Below are positions 41,253 through 50,742 of a stretch of DNA of 64,000 nt, piece after piece (positions within the stretch are counted from its first letter, which is position 1; each line of letters begins with the position of its first letter). The notes below the pieces were generated by a model, which was not told the origin of the DNA, ran no database searches, and worked only from the letters and a program-made list of their open reading frames with translations. This stretch comes from Mesorhizobium sp. (lineage in GTDB: Bacteria; Pseudomonadota; Alphaproteobacteria; Rhizobiales; Rhizobiaceae): NCBI GenBank assembly GCA_027492275.1, contig JAPUFC010000044.1:20435-84434 (forward strand), given 5' to 3'. A program made the position numbers and the translations under genes.

Positions 41253-41723
41253 TCATTCTGCCTTCGGTTCGACGAAGGTCAAGGTCAGCCAGCGGGCCGT
41301 CAGTGCCGGCTTGGCGCTGTCCTCGATCTCGATGGTCACGTCGTTGGCGATCTGGATCCAACCGGACGGGCGGACCTTCACGTCGGCCAGCACGAAGCTT
41401 GCCCGGATGCGCGCGCCGGTCCTGACCGGGGTGACGAAGCGAACGGAATCGAAGCCGTAGTTCACGCCGACATTCGCCCCCTGCAGCAGCGGAATCGTCT
41501 CGAAGGCCATGGCCGAGAGCATGGACAAGGTGAGGAAGCCGTGCGCGATGGTGCCGCCGAAGGGGGATTCGGCGGCGGCGCGCACCGGATCGACGTGGAT
41601 GAACTGGTGATCGTCGGTCGCGTCGGCGAACTGGTCGATCATCGTCTGCGTGACCGTGCGCCAGGACGAGGTCCGCTTGCCGCCGATGCCGGCGAGGAGG
41701 TCGTCGACGGTGATGGATCGCAT
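41253..41723 (-). CDS. MaoC-family (R)-hydratase
   Basis: A 156-residue hot-dog-fold protein. The catalytic Asp-His of the hydratase 2 motif is in 'FADATDDHQFIHVDPVRAAA', followed by 'FGGTIAHGFLTLSML'. It probably hydrates enoyl-CoA compounds in the cytoplasm. The ATG at 41723 has CGGAG before it and gives the family length, so the upstream extension was rejected. The neighbours do not identify a pathway. Confidence 0.9.
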   Translation of the reverse strand: MRSITVDDLLAGIGGKRTSSWRTVTQTMIDQFADATDDHQFIHVDPVRAAAESPFGGTIAHGFLTLSMLSAMAFETIPLLQGANVGVNYGFDSVRFVTPVRTGARIRASFVLADVKVRPSGWIQIANDVTIEIEDSAKPALTARWLTLTFVEPKAE

Positions 41724-41798
41724 GCGCGTCGCTCCGGAATGCGGCGCACAGATAGAGCGTTCGGCGGGACCTGTCACCTGTCCGGAAGCGCCCCGCGC

Positions 41799-44700
41799 CT
41801 ATTCGGCGGGGGCGGGGTGGCCGGCGGCGGCGGCGAGTTCCCGCCGCAAGCGTTTCTCCTCCTCGACCTTGGGCGTCACGAAGCGGCCGAGAAGCAGGTA
41901 GGCGACGGGCGTCAGGAACAGCGTCGACAGCGTCGCCAGGCCGAGGCCGCCGACGATGACCCAGCCCAGCGCGATGCGCGCCTCGGCGCCGGCGCCGCTC
42001 GCCATCACCAGCGGCACGCCGCCGAGGATGGTGCAGATCATTGTCATCATGACCGGCCGCAGCCGGATGTTGGAGGCCTGTTCGATGGCCTCGCGCACGC
42101 TCGCGCCGCGATCGCGGAGCTGGTTGGCGAACTCGACGATCAGGATGCCGTTCTTGGCCATGACGCCGACCAGCAGGACGAGGCCGATCTGGCTGTAGGC
42201 GTTCAGGCTGGTGCCGGTCAGAACCAGCGCGAAGACCGCGCAGGCCAGCCCCAGCGGCACCGTGGCCATGATGATAATGGCGCTGACGAAACTTTCGAAC
42301 TGCGCCGCCAGCACCAGGAGGATGATGACGATGGCGAAGCCGAAGATGACGGTCATGCCGCTCGACTGCTCGCCCAGCGTCGCCGCTTCCGCCAGCGGGA
42401 TGATGCGGCTGCCCGGCGGCAGCAGCGGCTCGACGATTCGCTGCACGGTCCGGTAGGCCTCGCCCAGTGGTAGATCCGCGCGCAGGCCGGTGGTGAGCGC
42501 CACGGAGCGCAATTGCTGCTCACGCGACAGCGACGGCGCCACCGCGCGCTCGGTGAGCGTGGCGATGGTGGAGACGGGCACGTAGCGTCCGTCTCCGGTC
42601 TGCATGAAGATGTTTTCCAGATCGGTCGGGTCGTTGATCGGGTTGGTGGTCGAGACCAGCTTCACGGGGTAGGAGCGGTCCTCGATGAACACCTCCGCCA
42701 CCTTGCGGCCGTCCAGCATGGCCTGGACCGCATCGGCGAGGCCGGTGATGTTGATGCCGAGATCGGAGGCGCGCTCGCGGTCTATGGAGATGCCGAGCTG
42801 CGGCTGGGTGACGTCGTTGGTGAGGCGCGGCTGCTGGAAGCGCGGGTCCTTCTCCATCTCGGCCAGCACCTTCTGCGCCGCCGCGCCGAGCTGCTCGTAG
42901 CTGTTGCCGACCAGCGCGAACTGGAGCCCGTTGCCGGCGCCGCGGATGCCCAGGCTGTTGGGCTGCAGCACGAAGACGCGCACGCCCGGCACCTGCGCGC
43001 TGAGCCTGGTGATGTCGGCGGCGATCTGCTGCTGCGTGCGCTCGCGCTGGTCCCAGGGGGCGAGCGACAGGACGATGAAGCCGCTGTTGGTCGAATTGCC
43101 CATTCCCGCGCTGACGAAGGTGCTGACGATCTCGCCCGACGCGATCAGCGGCTGCACGAGCTGCTCGATGCGGCGCATCTGCTGCGCTGTGTAGTCGAGG
43201 CTGACGCCCTGCGGGGCGGAGACGCGCAGCGCCACCTGCGAACGGTCTTCCGTCGGCGTCAGCTCCTGCTTGACCATGCCGAAGGCGGCGACGGCCGCGC
43301 CGGCGAACAGCACGCTGACGAGGACGACCAGCGCCGGCGCGTCGAGGCAGGCGTGCAGGCAGCGCCGATAGAGCCCCGACAGCCAGCCGCCGACGCGGCC
43401 GCCGATGCCGCCGCGCACGGCGTGGCCCTCGCCGTCCAGCGGGCCGTGATGGGCCTTGAGCATGCGCGAGGCGAGCATCGGGCAGAGCGACAGCGCCACC
43501 ACGGAAGACAGGAGCACCGCCATGGCCAGCACGAAGCCGAACTCGCGGAACAGGCCGCCGGTCTGGCCGGGCAGGAAGGACAGCGGGATGAAGACGGCGG
43601 CGAGCGTGGCGGTGGTGGCGACCACGGCGAAGAACACCTCCTGCGTGCCGAGCACCGCGGCGGCGCGCGGGCCCATGCCCTCGTTGCGGCGGCGAACGAT
43701 GTTCTCCAGCACGACGATGGCGTCGTCGACGACGAGGCCGGTGGCCAGCACCAGCGCCAGCAGGGTCAGGATGTTGATGGAGAAGCCGGCGAGATAGATC
43801 GCCGCGATGGTGCCGATCAGCGCCACCGGCATGGCCAGGCCGGGAATGAGGGTCGCGCGCCAGTCGAGGAGGAACAGGTAGATGACGAGGAGCACGAGCG
43901 AGACGGACAGCATCAGCGCGATCTCGACCTCGTGGATGGCGCCCTCGATGAAGGTGGCGTCGTCGCTGGTGACGCGGATCGTCATGCCTTCGGGCAGGTT
44001 CTGCTGGATGCGTTCGGCGGCGGCATGGATGCCCTGCGAGATGTCCAGCGTGTTGGACTGCGCCTGGCGGATGATGCCGAGCCCGATGCCGGTCTTGCCG
44101 TCGGAGCGCAGCGAGGTCTGGCCGATGTCGCCGCCGAGCGTCACCGTCGCCACGTCGGACAGCCGCACCCTGCCTTTCAGCATCAGGCTCTCGAACGCCT
44201 CCGGCGTCGTCACCGCGGCGGTGGTGCGCACGATGATGTCCTGGTCGGAGGTGGTCAGCGAGCCGGCAGGGGTATCCAGCGCGACGGAGGCGAGCGCGTT
44301 GCGGATGTCGGCGATGGTGAGGCCCAGGCTGGCGATCTTGGCCTGGTCGATGTCGATGCGGAAGATTTTTTCCCTGTCGCCATAGGTCTGCACGTCGGCC
44401 ACGCCGGCCACGGCGGCAAGCGCGTCGACCACTTCGTCCTCGACCAGGATCGTCATGTCCTCGATCGACATGCTGTCGGAGGTGACGGCGAGCCGCATGA
44501 CGGCGTCGGCGTTGGCGTCGGCCTTGACGATGCGCGGCGTGTCGGCGTTGTCGGGAAGCTGGTTGGCGACGCGCGAGACGGCGTCGCGCGTGTCGGAGGC
44601 GGCGACGTCGAGGTCGACGCCGTCGTTGAATTCCAGCGTCACGCGGCTGCGGCCGAAGGAGGAGCTGGACGAGATCGACTTGACGCCGGAGACGCGCGCC

Positions 44701-44939
44701 ACCGCGCCTTCCAGAACGGCCGTCAGCTCGCGGTCGATCGTCTCGGCGGACGCGCCGGTGTAGTCGGCGTTGATCGAGATGACCGGACGGTCGACGTCCG
44801 GCAGTTCGCGGATCTCGACGCCGAAGAAGGCGGCGAGGCCGGCGACGGCGATCAGCGTGTTGATGACGAAGGCCAGCACGGGCCGCCGCACGAAGAGCGC
44901 GGTCATGCCGCTCTCGGGGTGGTCGCCGGCTCCGCTCAT
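41799..44939 (-). CDS. RND-family efflux permease
   Basis: A 1046-residue inner-membrane pump of the AcrB/MdtB-type HAE1 family. There are twelve hydrophobic helices and two large periplasmic loops. Recognisable parts are 'MTALFVRRPVLAFVINTLIA', 'GLVVDDAIVVLENIVRR' with the proton-relay Asp pair in helix 4, and 'GVMAKNGILIVEFANQLRDR' in helix 10. ATG at 44939 with GAGGGTGG is preferred to GTG at 44960. It follows the adaptor gene in one operon. No outer-membrane channel gene is adjacent, so a channel encoded elsewhere is probably shared. Confidence 0.93.
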   Translation of the reverse strand: MSGAGDHPESGMTALFVRRPVLAFVINTLIAVAGLAAFFGVEIRELPDVDRPVISINADYTGASAETIDRELTAVLEGAVARVSGVKSISSSSSFGRSRVTLEFNDGVDLDVAASDTRDAVSRVANQLPDNADTPRIVKADANADAVMRLAVTSDSMSIEDMTILVEDEVVDALAAVAGVADVQTYGDREKIFRIDIDQAKIASLGLTIADIRNALASVALDTPAGSLTTSDQDIIVRTTAAVTTPEAFESLMLKGRVRLSDVATVTLGGDIGQTSLRSDGKTGIGLGIIRQAQSNTLDISQGIHAAAERIQQNLPEGMTIRVTSDDATFIEGAIHEVEIALMLSVSLVLLVIYLFLLDWRATLIPGLAMPVALIGTIAAIYLAGFSINILTLLALVLATGLVVDDAIVVLENIVRRRNEGMGPRAAAVLGTQEVFFAVVATTATLAAVFIPLSFLPGQTGGLFREFGFVLAMAVLLSSVVALSLCPMLASRMLKAHHGPLDGEGHAVRGGIGGRVGGWLSGLYRRCLHACLDAPALVVLVSVLFAGAAVAAFGMVKQELTPTEDRSQVALRVSAPQGVSLDYTAQQMRRIEQLVQPLIASGEIVSTFVSAGMGNSTNSGFIVLSLAPWDQRERTQQQIAADITRLSAQVPGVRVFVLQPNSLGIRGAGNGLQFALVGNSYEQLGAAAQKVLAEMEKDPRFQQPRLTNDVTQPQLGISIDRERASDLGINITGLADAVQAMLDGRKVAEVFIEDRSYPVKLVSTTNPINDPTDLENIFMQTGDGRYVPVSTIATLTERAVAPSLSREQQLRSVALTTGLRADLPLGEAYRTVQRIVEPLLPPGSRIIPLAEAATLGEQSSGMTVIFGFAIVIILLVLAAQFESFVSAIIIMATVPLGLACAVFALVLTGTSLNAYSQIGLVLLVGVMAKNGILIVEFANQLRDRGASVREAIEQASNIRLRPVMMTMICTILGGVPLVMASGAGAEARIALGWVIVGGLGLATLSTLFLTPVAYLLLGRFVTPKVEEEKRLRRELAAAAGHPAPAE

Positions 44940-44949
44940 GCCGCCACCC

Positions 44950-46110
44950 TCACGTGCCACCGCCCGGCGTCGTCTGTGCGCCGGCGACCAGGAGCTCCGC
45001 GCCCTCGCGCACGGCGTGGATGCCCTCGGTCACCACGGCCTCGCCGTCGCTGAGCGCGCCTTCCACCAGCACATTGTCGGTGTTGCGCTGGATGATGCGG
45101 ACCGGCGTGCGGCGGGCGCGGCCGTCGCGCAAGGCCCAGACATAGGCCCCGTCGCCGCCCCACTGGATCGCCAGCGGGCTGACGGACGGGTAGGTATCGC
45201 CGGGGAAGCGCATGCCGACCTGGAAGGACATGCCGGCGCGCAGGCTGTCGTCGGCATTGCCGATCTCGGCCTGGACGCGCAGCGTGCGGCTCGCCTCGTC
45301 CAGCCGGTTGTCGACGGCGCTGACCGTGCCTTCCAGCACGCGGTCGGGCCGCGCTATGGCCGTCGCCGTCAAAGGCGCGCCGACCTTGACGGCGTCCGCG
45401 TAGCGCTCCGCCACCCAGAAATCGACCTTGATGGTGGAGCGGTCGTCAATGGTGGCGATCGCCGTCTGTGTGGTCACGTAGTTTCCCGCCTCGATGGGCG
45501 GGATGCCGACGATGCCGGAGATCGGCGAGCGGATGGAGCGCCGCTCCAGCGTCAGCTCGGCGTCGCGCAGCGCGAGCTCGGCGTTGGAGAGCGCCAGCCG
45601 CGCCTCCGTCACCTGCACGGCGGTCGCCGTGTTGGAGGAGCGCAGCGCGTTGACGCGGTCGAGCCTGGACCTGGTGTCGTCCACGGCGATGCGGGCGCGG
45701 TCGACGGCGATCTGCTCGGCTTCCGAATCCAGCCGGGCGATGACGTCGCCCGCCTTGACCGTCGCGCCCGAGCGGACGAGCATCTCGGTGAGGCGGCCGG
45801 AGGTGTAGGGGTTCACCACGACGGAACTCGCGGCGCGGCCGGTGCCGATGGCGGACAGGCGGTCGTTGATGGTGGCGATGAGAACCGGCGCGGTGACCAC
45901 GGCGGCGCGCGGCGCACCCCCGCTTCCTCCGGCCTGCCGCCGCTGACCGCCCGCCTGGCCCTGGCCCTGCTGCGCGGGAACGGCGGCGTGCGCCCAGTCG
46001 ATGCCCCAGCGGGCGAGGACGTCGGGCGCGCCGGGGAAGAATGTCGCCCAGGCGACCGCCGCGCCAAGCACGATCAGCAAGCCCACGAGCAGTTGTTTCC
46101 AGGCGGCCAT
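44950..46110 (-). CDS. RND efflux periplasmic adaptor (MFP)
   Basis: A 386-residue membrane-fusion protein. An N-terminal helix (about 6-25) anchors it, followed by a Gln/Gly-rich linker. The lipoyl half-motifs ('VNPYTSGRLTEMLVRSGATV' then 'KAGDVIARLDSE', and 'RSPISGIVGIPPIEAGNYVT') flank a coiled-coil hairpin. The C-terminal part has 'GMSFQVGMRFPG'. It precedes and almost abuts the permease gene and connects the pump to an outer-membrane channel. Confidence 0.93.
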   Translation of the reverse strand: MAAWKQLLVGLLIVLGAAVAWATFFPGAPDVLARWGIDWAHAAVPAQQGQGQAGGQRRQAGGSGGAPRAAVVTAPVLIATINDRLSAIGTGRAASSVVVNPYTSGRLTEMLVRSGATVKAGDVIARLDSEAEQIAVDRARIAVDDTRSRLDRVNALRSSNTATAVQVTEARLALSNAELALRDAELTLERRSIRSPISGIVGIPPIEAGNYVTTQTAIATIDDRSTIKVDFWVAERYADAVKVGAPLTATAIARPDRVLEGTVSAVDNRLDEASRTLRVQAEIGNADDSLRAGMSFQVGMRFPGDTYPSVSPLAIQWGGDGAYVWALRDGRARRTPVRIIQRNTDNVLVEGALSDGEAVVTEGIHAVREGAELLVAGAQTTPGGGT

Positions 46111-46429
46111 TCACACTCCGGAATCGATCGACAGGCCGGATGCGGGAAGGCGGACCTCGCCATCGAAGCGATCGAAAGCTGTCGCGCCACGCCCGCGGAC
46201 CGACCGGTACCGTCAGTAGTTGCCGTTTATGGCAATTCTTCATCCCCGACGCATCCAGATTAACATTAAATATGCGTAAGGTAACGAGGAACTGATGGGT
46301 CCGGGGCGGGTCCCGACGCGCGACGTCGCGGCTGGGGTACCGTCGTCTCCGGCGATCGGCGAAAACTGCACCGAGCCGTTGCGGGTCGCGCCGCGCCGGC
46401 TCAAGATGCAGGAAGCTGGATAGGGCGGT
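46111..46429. promoter_or_regulatory. Divergent promoter region of the RND pair and the ligase gene
   Basis: A 319-base gap. It contains an inverted repeat TTGCC-N6-GGCAA at 46220-46235 and an AT-rich stretch (46250-46275) that could hold a promoter. No regulator gene is adjacent. I see no small gene in it. Confidence 0.4.
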
Positions 46430-47812
46430 ATGTCGGGAGCGCGCATGGGGAACCTGACCTTCGACGAGTTGAAGACGGCGGTCGCCGGCGGCGACATCGA
46501 CACGGTGCTGGCGGCGGCGGTCGACATGCAGGGACGGCTGGTAGGCAAGCGGTTCCTGGCGCGCTTCTTCATCGAATCGGCGCATGCGGAGACGCATGGC
46601 TGCAACTACCTCCTGGCCGACGACATCGATATGGAGCCGGTGCCCGGCTACAAGGCGGCAAGCTGGTCAAAGGGCTATGGCGACTTCGTCATGAAGCCGG
46701 ACCTGTCCACGATCCGGCGCCTGCCGTGGCTGGACAAGACGGCGCTGGTGCTGTGCGACGTGCAGGACCATCACAGCCACGAGGACCTGCCGCATTCGCC
46801 GCGCGCCATGCTGCGCCGGCAGGTGGCGCGGCTGACCGAGCGCGGCTGGCTCGGCCATTTCGCCTCCGAGCTGGAGTTCTACCTGTTCGACGAAAGCTAC
46901 GCCTCGGCGCGCGGCAAGCACTGGAAAGGGCTCGAGACCGCCTCGCCCTATATCCAGGACTACGTCATCCCGCTGACGACCAGGGAGGAGGCGGTGATGC
47001 GCAAGCTGCGCAACGACCTCGACGCCGCCGGCATACCGGTGGAGAACTCCAAGGGCGAGTGGGGGCCGGGGCAGGAGGAGATCAACGTGCGCTACGCCGA
47101 GGCGCTGGAGATGGCCGACCGGCACGTGATCATCAAGAACGCGACGCGCGAGATCGCCGCCGGCATGGGCAAGGCGGTCACCTTCATGGCGAAATACGAC
47201 TACGCGCTGGCCGGCTCCTCCAGCCACGTCCACAATTCGCTGTGGAGCGCCGACGGCAGGACGCCGCTGTTCTTCGAGAAAGGCGCGCCGTGGACGCTGT
47301 CGGAGCTCGGCCGGCAATGGGCGGCGGGGCAGCTCAAATACGCCAGGGAGTTCACCTGGTTCCTCGCGCCTTACGTCAATTCCTACAAGCGGTTCCAGGC
47401 CGGCACCTTCGCGCCCACCAAGATCATGTGGAGCGAGGACAACCGCACCGCCGGCTTCCGCCTGTGCGGGGAGGGGACGAAGGGCATCCGCATGGAGTGC
47501 CGGATCGGCGGCGCCGACCTCAATCCCCATCTCGCCTTCGCGGCGCTGATCGCGGCGGGGCTGGCCGGCATCGACGAGAAGCTCGAGCTGCAGAAGCCGT
47601 TCGTCGGCGACGCTTACCAGGCGTCGCGGCTGCCGGAAATCCCGAAGACGCTGCGCGAGGCGACCGAGGCGCTGGCGAAGTCGAAGATGTTGCGGCAGGC
47701 GCTGGGCGAGGACGTGGTCGAGCACTACGTCCACACGGCGCGCTGGGAGCAGTTCGAATACGACCGCCGGATCACGGACTGGGAGTTGCACCGGGGTTTT
47801 GAGCGGTATTGA
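46430..47812 (+). CDS. Glutamine synthetase-like gamma-glutamyl ligase
   Basis: A 460-residue ATP-dependent ligase of the glutamine synthetase superfamily. The glutamate and metal motifs are 'GHFASELEFYLFDESYASAR', 'GEWGPGQEEINVRYAEALEM', 'GSSSHVHNSLW' (instead of GSGMHVHQS) and 'NRTAGFRLCGEGTKGIRMEC'. These differences point to a gamma-glutamyl-amine or amino-alcohol synthetase (PuuA or IpuC-like) and not ammonia assimilation. ATG at 46445 with GGGAG before it is an alternative start. An aldehyde dehydrogenase, alcohol dehydrogenase and ABC importer follow on the same strand. Confidence 0.87.
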   Translation: MSGARMGNLTFDELKTAVAGGDIDTVLAAAVDMQGRLVGKRFLARFFIESAHAETHGCNYLLADDIDMEPVPGYKAASWSKGYGDFVMKPDLSTIRRLPWLDKTALVLCDVQDHHSHEDLPHSPRAMLRRQVARLTERGWLGHFASELEFYLFDESYASARGKHWKGLETASPYIQDYVIPLTTREEAVMRKLRNDLDAAGIPVENSKGEWGPGQEEINVRYAEALEMADRHVIIKNATREIAAGMGKAVTFMAKYDYALAGSSSHVHNSLWSADGRTPLFFEKGAPWTLSELGRQWAAGQLKYAREFTWFLAPYVNSYKRFQAGTFAPTKIMWSEDNRTAGFRLCGEGTKGIRMECRIGGADLNPHLAFAALIAAGLAGIDEKLELQKPFVGDAYQASRLPEIPKTLREATEALAKSKMLRQALGEDVVEHYVHTARWEQFEYDRRITDWELHRGFERY

Positions 47813-47820
47813 AGATTGTC

Positions 47821-47923
47821 GTGCGTCCTTCGAAGCTCGCTCCGCTCGCACTTCAGGATGAGGATCGTTGCGCCAACCTTTGTCATTCTGAGGTGCGGGC
47901 GGAGCGAGCTTCGAAGGACGCAC
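47821..47923. repeat. Inverted repeat, family B, copy 2, between ligase and aldehyde dehydrogenase genes
   Basis: Left arm 47821-47863 and right arm 47884-47923 are largely complementary (GTGCGTCCTTCGAAGCTCGC on the left), with a spacer of about 20 bases. It is the second copy of the family at 7445-7603, with several mismatches. It begins 8 bases after the ligase stop and ends just before the aldehyde dehydrogenase start. Confidence 0.88.
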
Positions 47924-47942
47924 CAAATTGAAGAGGCCTGAT

Positions 47943-49328
47943 TTGGAAACCGTACGGATAAAATCGCCTGTCGACGGCTCCGTTTACGCGGAGCGGCCGG
48001 TGGCAACCGACGCGCAGGTCGCGGCGGCCGTCGAGCGCGCGCGCGGCGCGCAGGCGGAATGGGCGCGGGTGCCGGTCGCGGAGCGTGGAACGTACATGCT
48101 GGGCATGCTCGAGGCGCTGACGGCCATGAGCGAGGAGATCGTCACCGAGCTCGCCTGGCAGATGGGCCGTCCGGTGCGCTACGGGGGCGAGTTCGGCGGG
48201 GTGCGCGAGCGCACGCAATACATGGTCGAGATCGCCGAACAGGCGTTGAAACCCGTCATGGCGTCCAACCCGAAGGAGGGTTTCCGGCGCTACGTGAAGC
48301 GCGAGCCGCTGGGCGTGGTGATGGTGATCGCGCCGTGGAACTATCCCTACCTGACGGCGGTCAACACCATCGTGCCGGCGCTGATGGCGGGATCGACGGT
48401 GATCCTGAAGCATGCGGCGCAGACGCTTCTGGCCGGCGAGCGCTTCGCCAGGGCCTTCGAGACAGCCGGCCTGCCCAAGGGCGTGTTCCAGAATGTGGTG
48501 CTGAACCATGCGCAGACGGAAAGACTGCTCGGCTCCGGCAGGATCGACCATGTCAACTTCACCGGCTCGGTGGCCGGCGGGCGCGCCATCGAGCAGGCGG
48601 CGGCCGGCACCTTCATGACGCTCGGGCTGGAACTCGGCGGCAAGGACCCGGCCTATGTTCTGCCCGACGCCAAGCTGGACCACGCCATCGCCAATCTGGT
48701 GGACGGCGCCTTCTACAATTCCGGCCAGTGCTGCTGCGGCATCGAGCGGGTCTACGTGCATGAGACGGTCTATGACGACTTCGTCGAAGGTTTCGTCGCC
48801 GAGACGAAGAGCTACATTGTCGGCAACCCGCTGGAGAACTCCACGACCATGGGGCCGATGGCGCAGGCGCGCTTCGCCGACCTGATCCGCGAGCAGAAGG
48901 CGGAGGCGCTGCGCAAGGGCGCGACGGCGCATGTCGGCATGGCCGTCGAGGGCGACCGGCCCGGCTCGCCCTACCTCGCGCCCGAGGTTCTGACGCGCGT
49001 CGACCACCAGATGAGCGTCATGCGCGAGGAAAGCTTCGGGCCCATCGTCGGTATCATGAAGGTGCGCGACGACGAGGAGGCGATCGCGCTGATGAACGAT
49101 TCGCCGTATGGGCTGACGGCGTCGATCTGGACCGGCGACACGGAGCATGCCGAGGCTATCGGCGACCGGGTCGAGACGGGCACCGTGTTCATGAACCGCT
49201 GCGACTATCTCGATCCGGCGCTGGTGTGGACAGGCGTCAAGGACACCGGCAAGGGCGCGGCGCTGTCTGCCATCGGCTACGACAACCTCACGCGGCCGAA
49301 GAGTTTTCACCTCAGGGAAAAGATTTGA
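47943..49328 (+). CDS. NAD(P)-dependent aldehyde dehydrogenase
   Basis: A 461-residue aldehyde dehydrogenase. 'VMVIAPWNYPYLTAVNTIVP' is the cofactor-fold start, 'NFTGSVAGGRAIE' and 'LGLELGGKDPAYVL' hold the catalytic Glu, and 'FYNSGQCCCGIERVYVHE' holds the nucleophile Cys. The start is TTG at 47943 with AAGAGG before it; TTG at 47928 is also possible. In gamma-glutamylation pathways this step oxidises a gamma-glutamyl aldehyde to the acid. It lies between the ligase and the alcohol dehydrogenase genes. Confidence 0.92.
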   Translation: METVRIKSPVDGSVYAERPVATDAQVAAAVERARGAQAEWARVPVAERGTYMLGMLEALTAMSEEIVTELAWQMGRPVRYGGEFGGVRERTQYMVEIAEQALKPVMASNPKEGFRRYVKREPLGVVMVIAPWNYPYLTAVNTIVPALMAGSTVILKHAAQTLLAGERFARAFETAGLPKGVFQNVVLNHAQTERLLGSGRIDHVNFTGSVAGGRAIEQAAAGTFMTLGLELGGKDPAYVLPDAKLDHAIANLVDGAFYNSGQCCCGIERVYVHETVYDDFVEGFVAETKSYIVGNPLENSTTMGPMAQARFADLIREQKAEALRKGATAHVGMAVEGDRPGSPYLAPEVLTRVDHQMSVMREESFGPIVGIMKVRDDEEAIALMNDSPYGLTASIWTGDTEHAEAIGDRVETGTVFMNRCDYLDPALVWTGVKDTGKGAALSAIGYDNLTRPKSFHLREKI

Positions 49329-49341
49329 GCGGGGCTCGCGC

Positions 49342-50514
49342 ATGACCGCCTTCACCTCGAAATGGAACTACCCGACGACGGTCCGCTTCGGTCCGGGCCG
49401 CATCGCCGAGCTGGCGGACGCGGCCGCCGCGGCGGGCGTCAGGAACCCGCTGTTCGTCACCGACCCGGGACTGGCCAAGCTGCCGGTCGTGGCCGCCGCG
49501 CTTTCCGTGCTGACCAGGGCGAAGGTGCCGCATGCGGTGTTTTGCGACGTGAAGCCGAACCCGGTGGAGGCCAATCTGCTGGCCGGCGTCGGCGCGTATC
49601 GCCATGGCGGCCATGACGGGGTGATCGCCTTCGGCGGCGGCTCGGCTCTGGACCTCGGCAAGCTGATCGCCTTCCAGGCCGGGCAGACGCGGCCGGTCTG
49701 GGACTTCGAGGACGTCGGCGACTGGTGGACGCGCGCGGACGCGTCCGCGATCGCGCCGGTTGTGGCGGTGCCGACGACGGCAGGCACCGGCTCGGAGGTC
49801 GGCCGCGCGGCGGTGCTCACGCATGTCGAGAGCCACACCAAGAAGATCATCTTCCATCCGAAGATGCTGCCGGCGATCGTCATCGCCGATCCCGAGCTTT
49901 CCGTCGGCATGCCGCGCTTCATCACGGTCGGCACCGGCATGGACGCGCTGGCGCATTGCCTGGAGGCCTATTGCGCCCCCGGCTTCCACCCGATGGCGGA
50001 CGGCATCGGGCTGGAGGGCATGCGGCTGGTGTTCGAGAACCTGCCCAGGGCGGCTGCCGACGGGACGGACATCGCCGCCCGCGCGAACATGATGGCGGCG
50101 GCGGCGATGGGCGCCACCGCGTTCCAGAAAGGGCTCGGCGCGATCCATTCGCTGTCGCACCCCATCGGCGCGCTCTACGACACGCATCACGGCATGACCA
50201 ATGCCGTCTTCATGCCCTATGTGCTCGCCTTCAACCGCCCGGCGGTGGAGCAACGGATCGCGCGCGCCGCGTCCTATCTCGGCATGCGCGGCGGTTTCGA
50301 CGGATTTTTCCGCGCCGTGCTGACGTTGCGCAAGCGGCTGGGCGTGCCGCATGCGCTTCCCGGCCTCGTCGAGGGGCTGCGGATGGACGCCAGGCGCAAG
50401 GCGATGATCGCGGTGATGGCCGTCGCCGATCCCTCGACCGGCACGAACCCGGTCAAACTGACGAAAAAGGCCGCGCTTGGACTATTGGAAGCCGCAATCA
50501 GTGGATCGGCGTGA
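49342..50514 (+). CDS. Iron-containing alcohol dehydrogenase
   Basis: A 390-residue group III alcohol dehydrogenase. The NAD-binding part has 'DGVIAFGGGSALDLGKLIAF'. 'PTTAGTGSEVGRAAVLTH' and the metal-site region 'TGMDALAHCLEAYCAPGFHP' plus 'HPIGALYDTHHGMTNAVFMP' are typical. It starts 13 bases after the aldehyde dehydrogenase. Together the two could convert an alcohol to an aldehyde and on to an acid, for example from an amino alcohol captured by the ligase. Confidence 0.92.
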   Translation: MTAFTSKWNYPTTVRFGPGRIAELADAAAAAGVRNPLFVTDPGLAKLPVVAAALSVLTRAKVPHAVFCDVKPNPVEANLLAGVGAYRHGGHDGVIAFGGGSALDLGKLIAFQAGQTRPVWDFEDVGDWWTRADASAIAPVVAVPTTAGTGSEVGRAAVLTHVESHTKKIIFHPKMLPAIVIADPELSVGMPRFITVGTGMDALAHCLEAYCAPGFHPMADGIGLEGMRLVFENLPRAAADGTDIAARANMMAAAAMGATAFQKGLGAIHSLSHPIGALYDTHHGMTNAVFMPYVLAFNRPAVEQRIARAASYLGMRGGFDGFFRAVLTLRKRLGVPHALPGLVEGLRMDARRKAMIAVMAVADPSTGTNPVKLTKKAALGLLEAAISGSA

Positions 50515-50742
50515 CCGGCGCGCAGCGATGATGCAGGTGGCCGACCGGCCGCGGAAAACCCGGCGCGGGCACGCAGAAGGCCCAGCCGCAGAATTCAGCG
50601 GAGCGGCGGTTGCGGGAAGTCGTCAAAGCTTGTTAACGTCGCGGCATGGGGCGTTCCACGGGCGGGCTTCATCGGACTGTCACATGGTGGCGCTAACCGC
50701 ATGAAACTGTCCAACGGCATCGGGTTCAATGGGAGAAATCAC

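Noticed and set aside
42513..45053. 846-codon open frame on the plus strand
   Set aside because: It is antisense to the RND permease and adaptor, has low-complexity Asp/Glu/Arg/His composition typical of GC-rich shadow frames, and lacks a domain.
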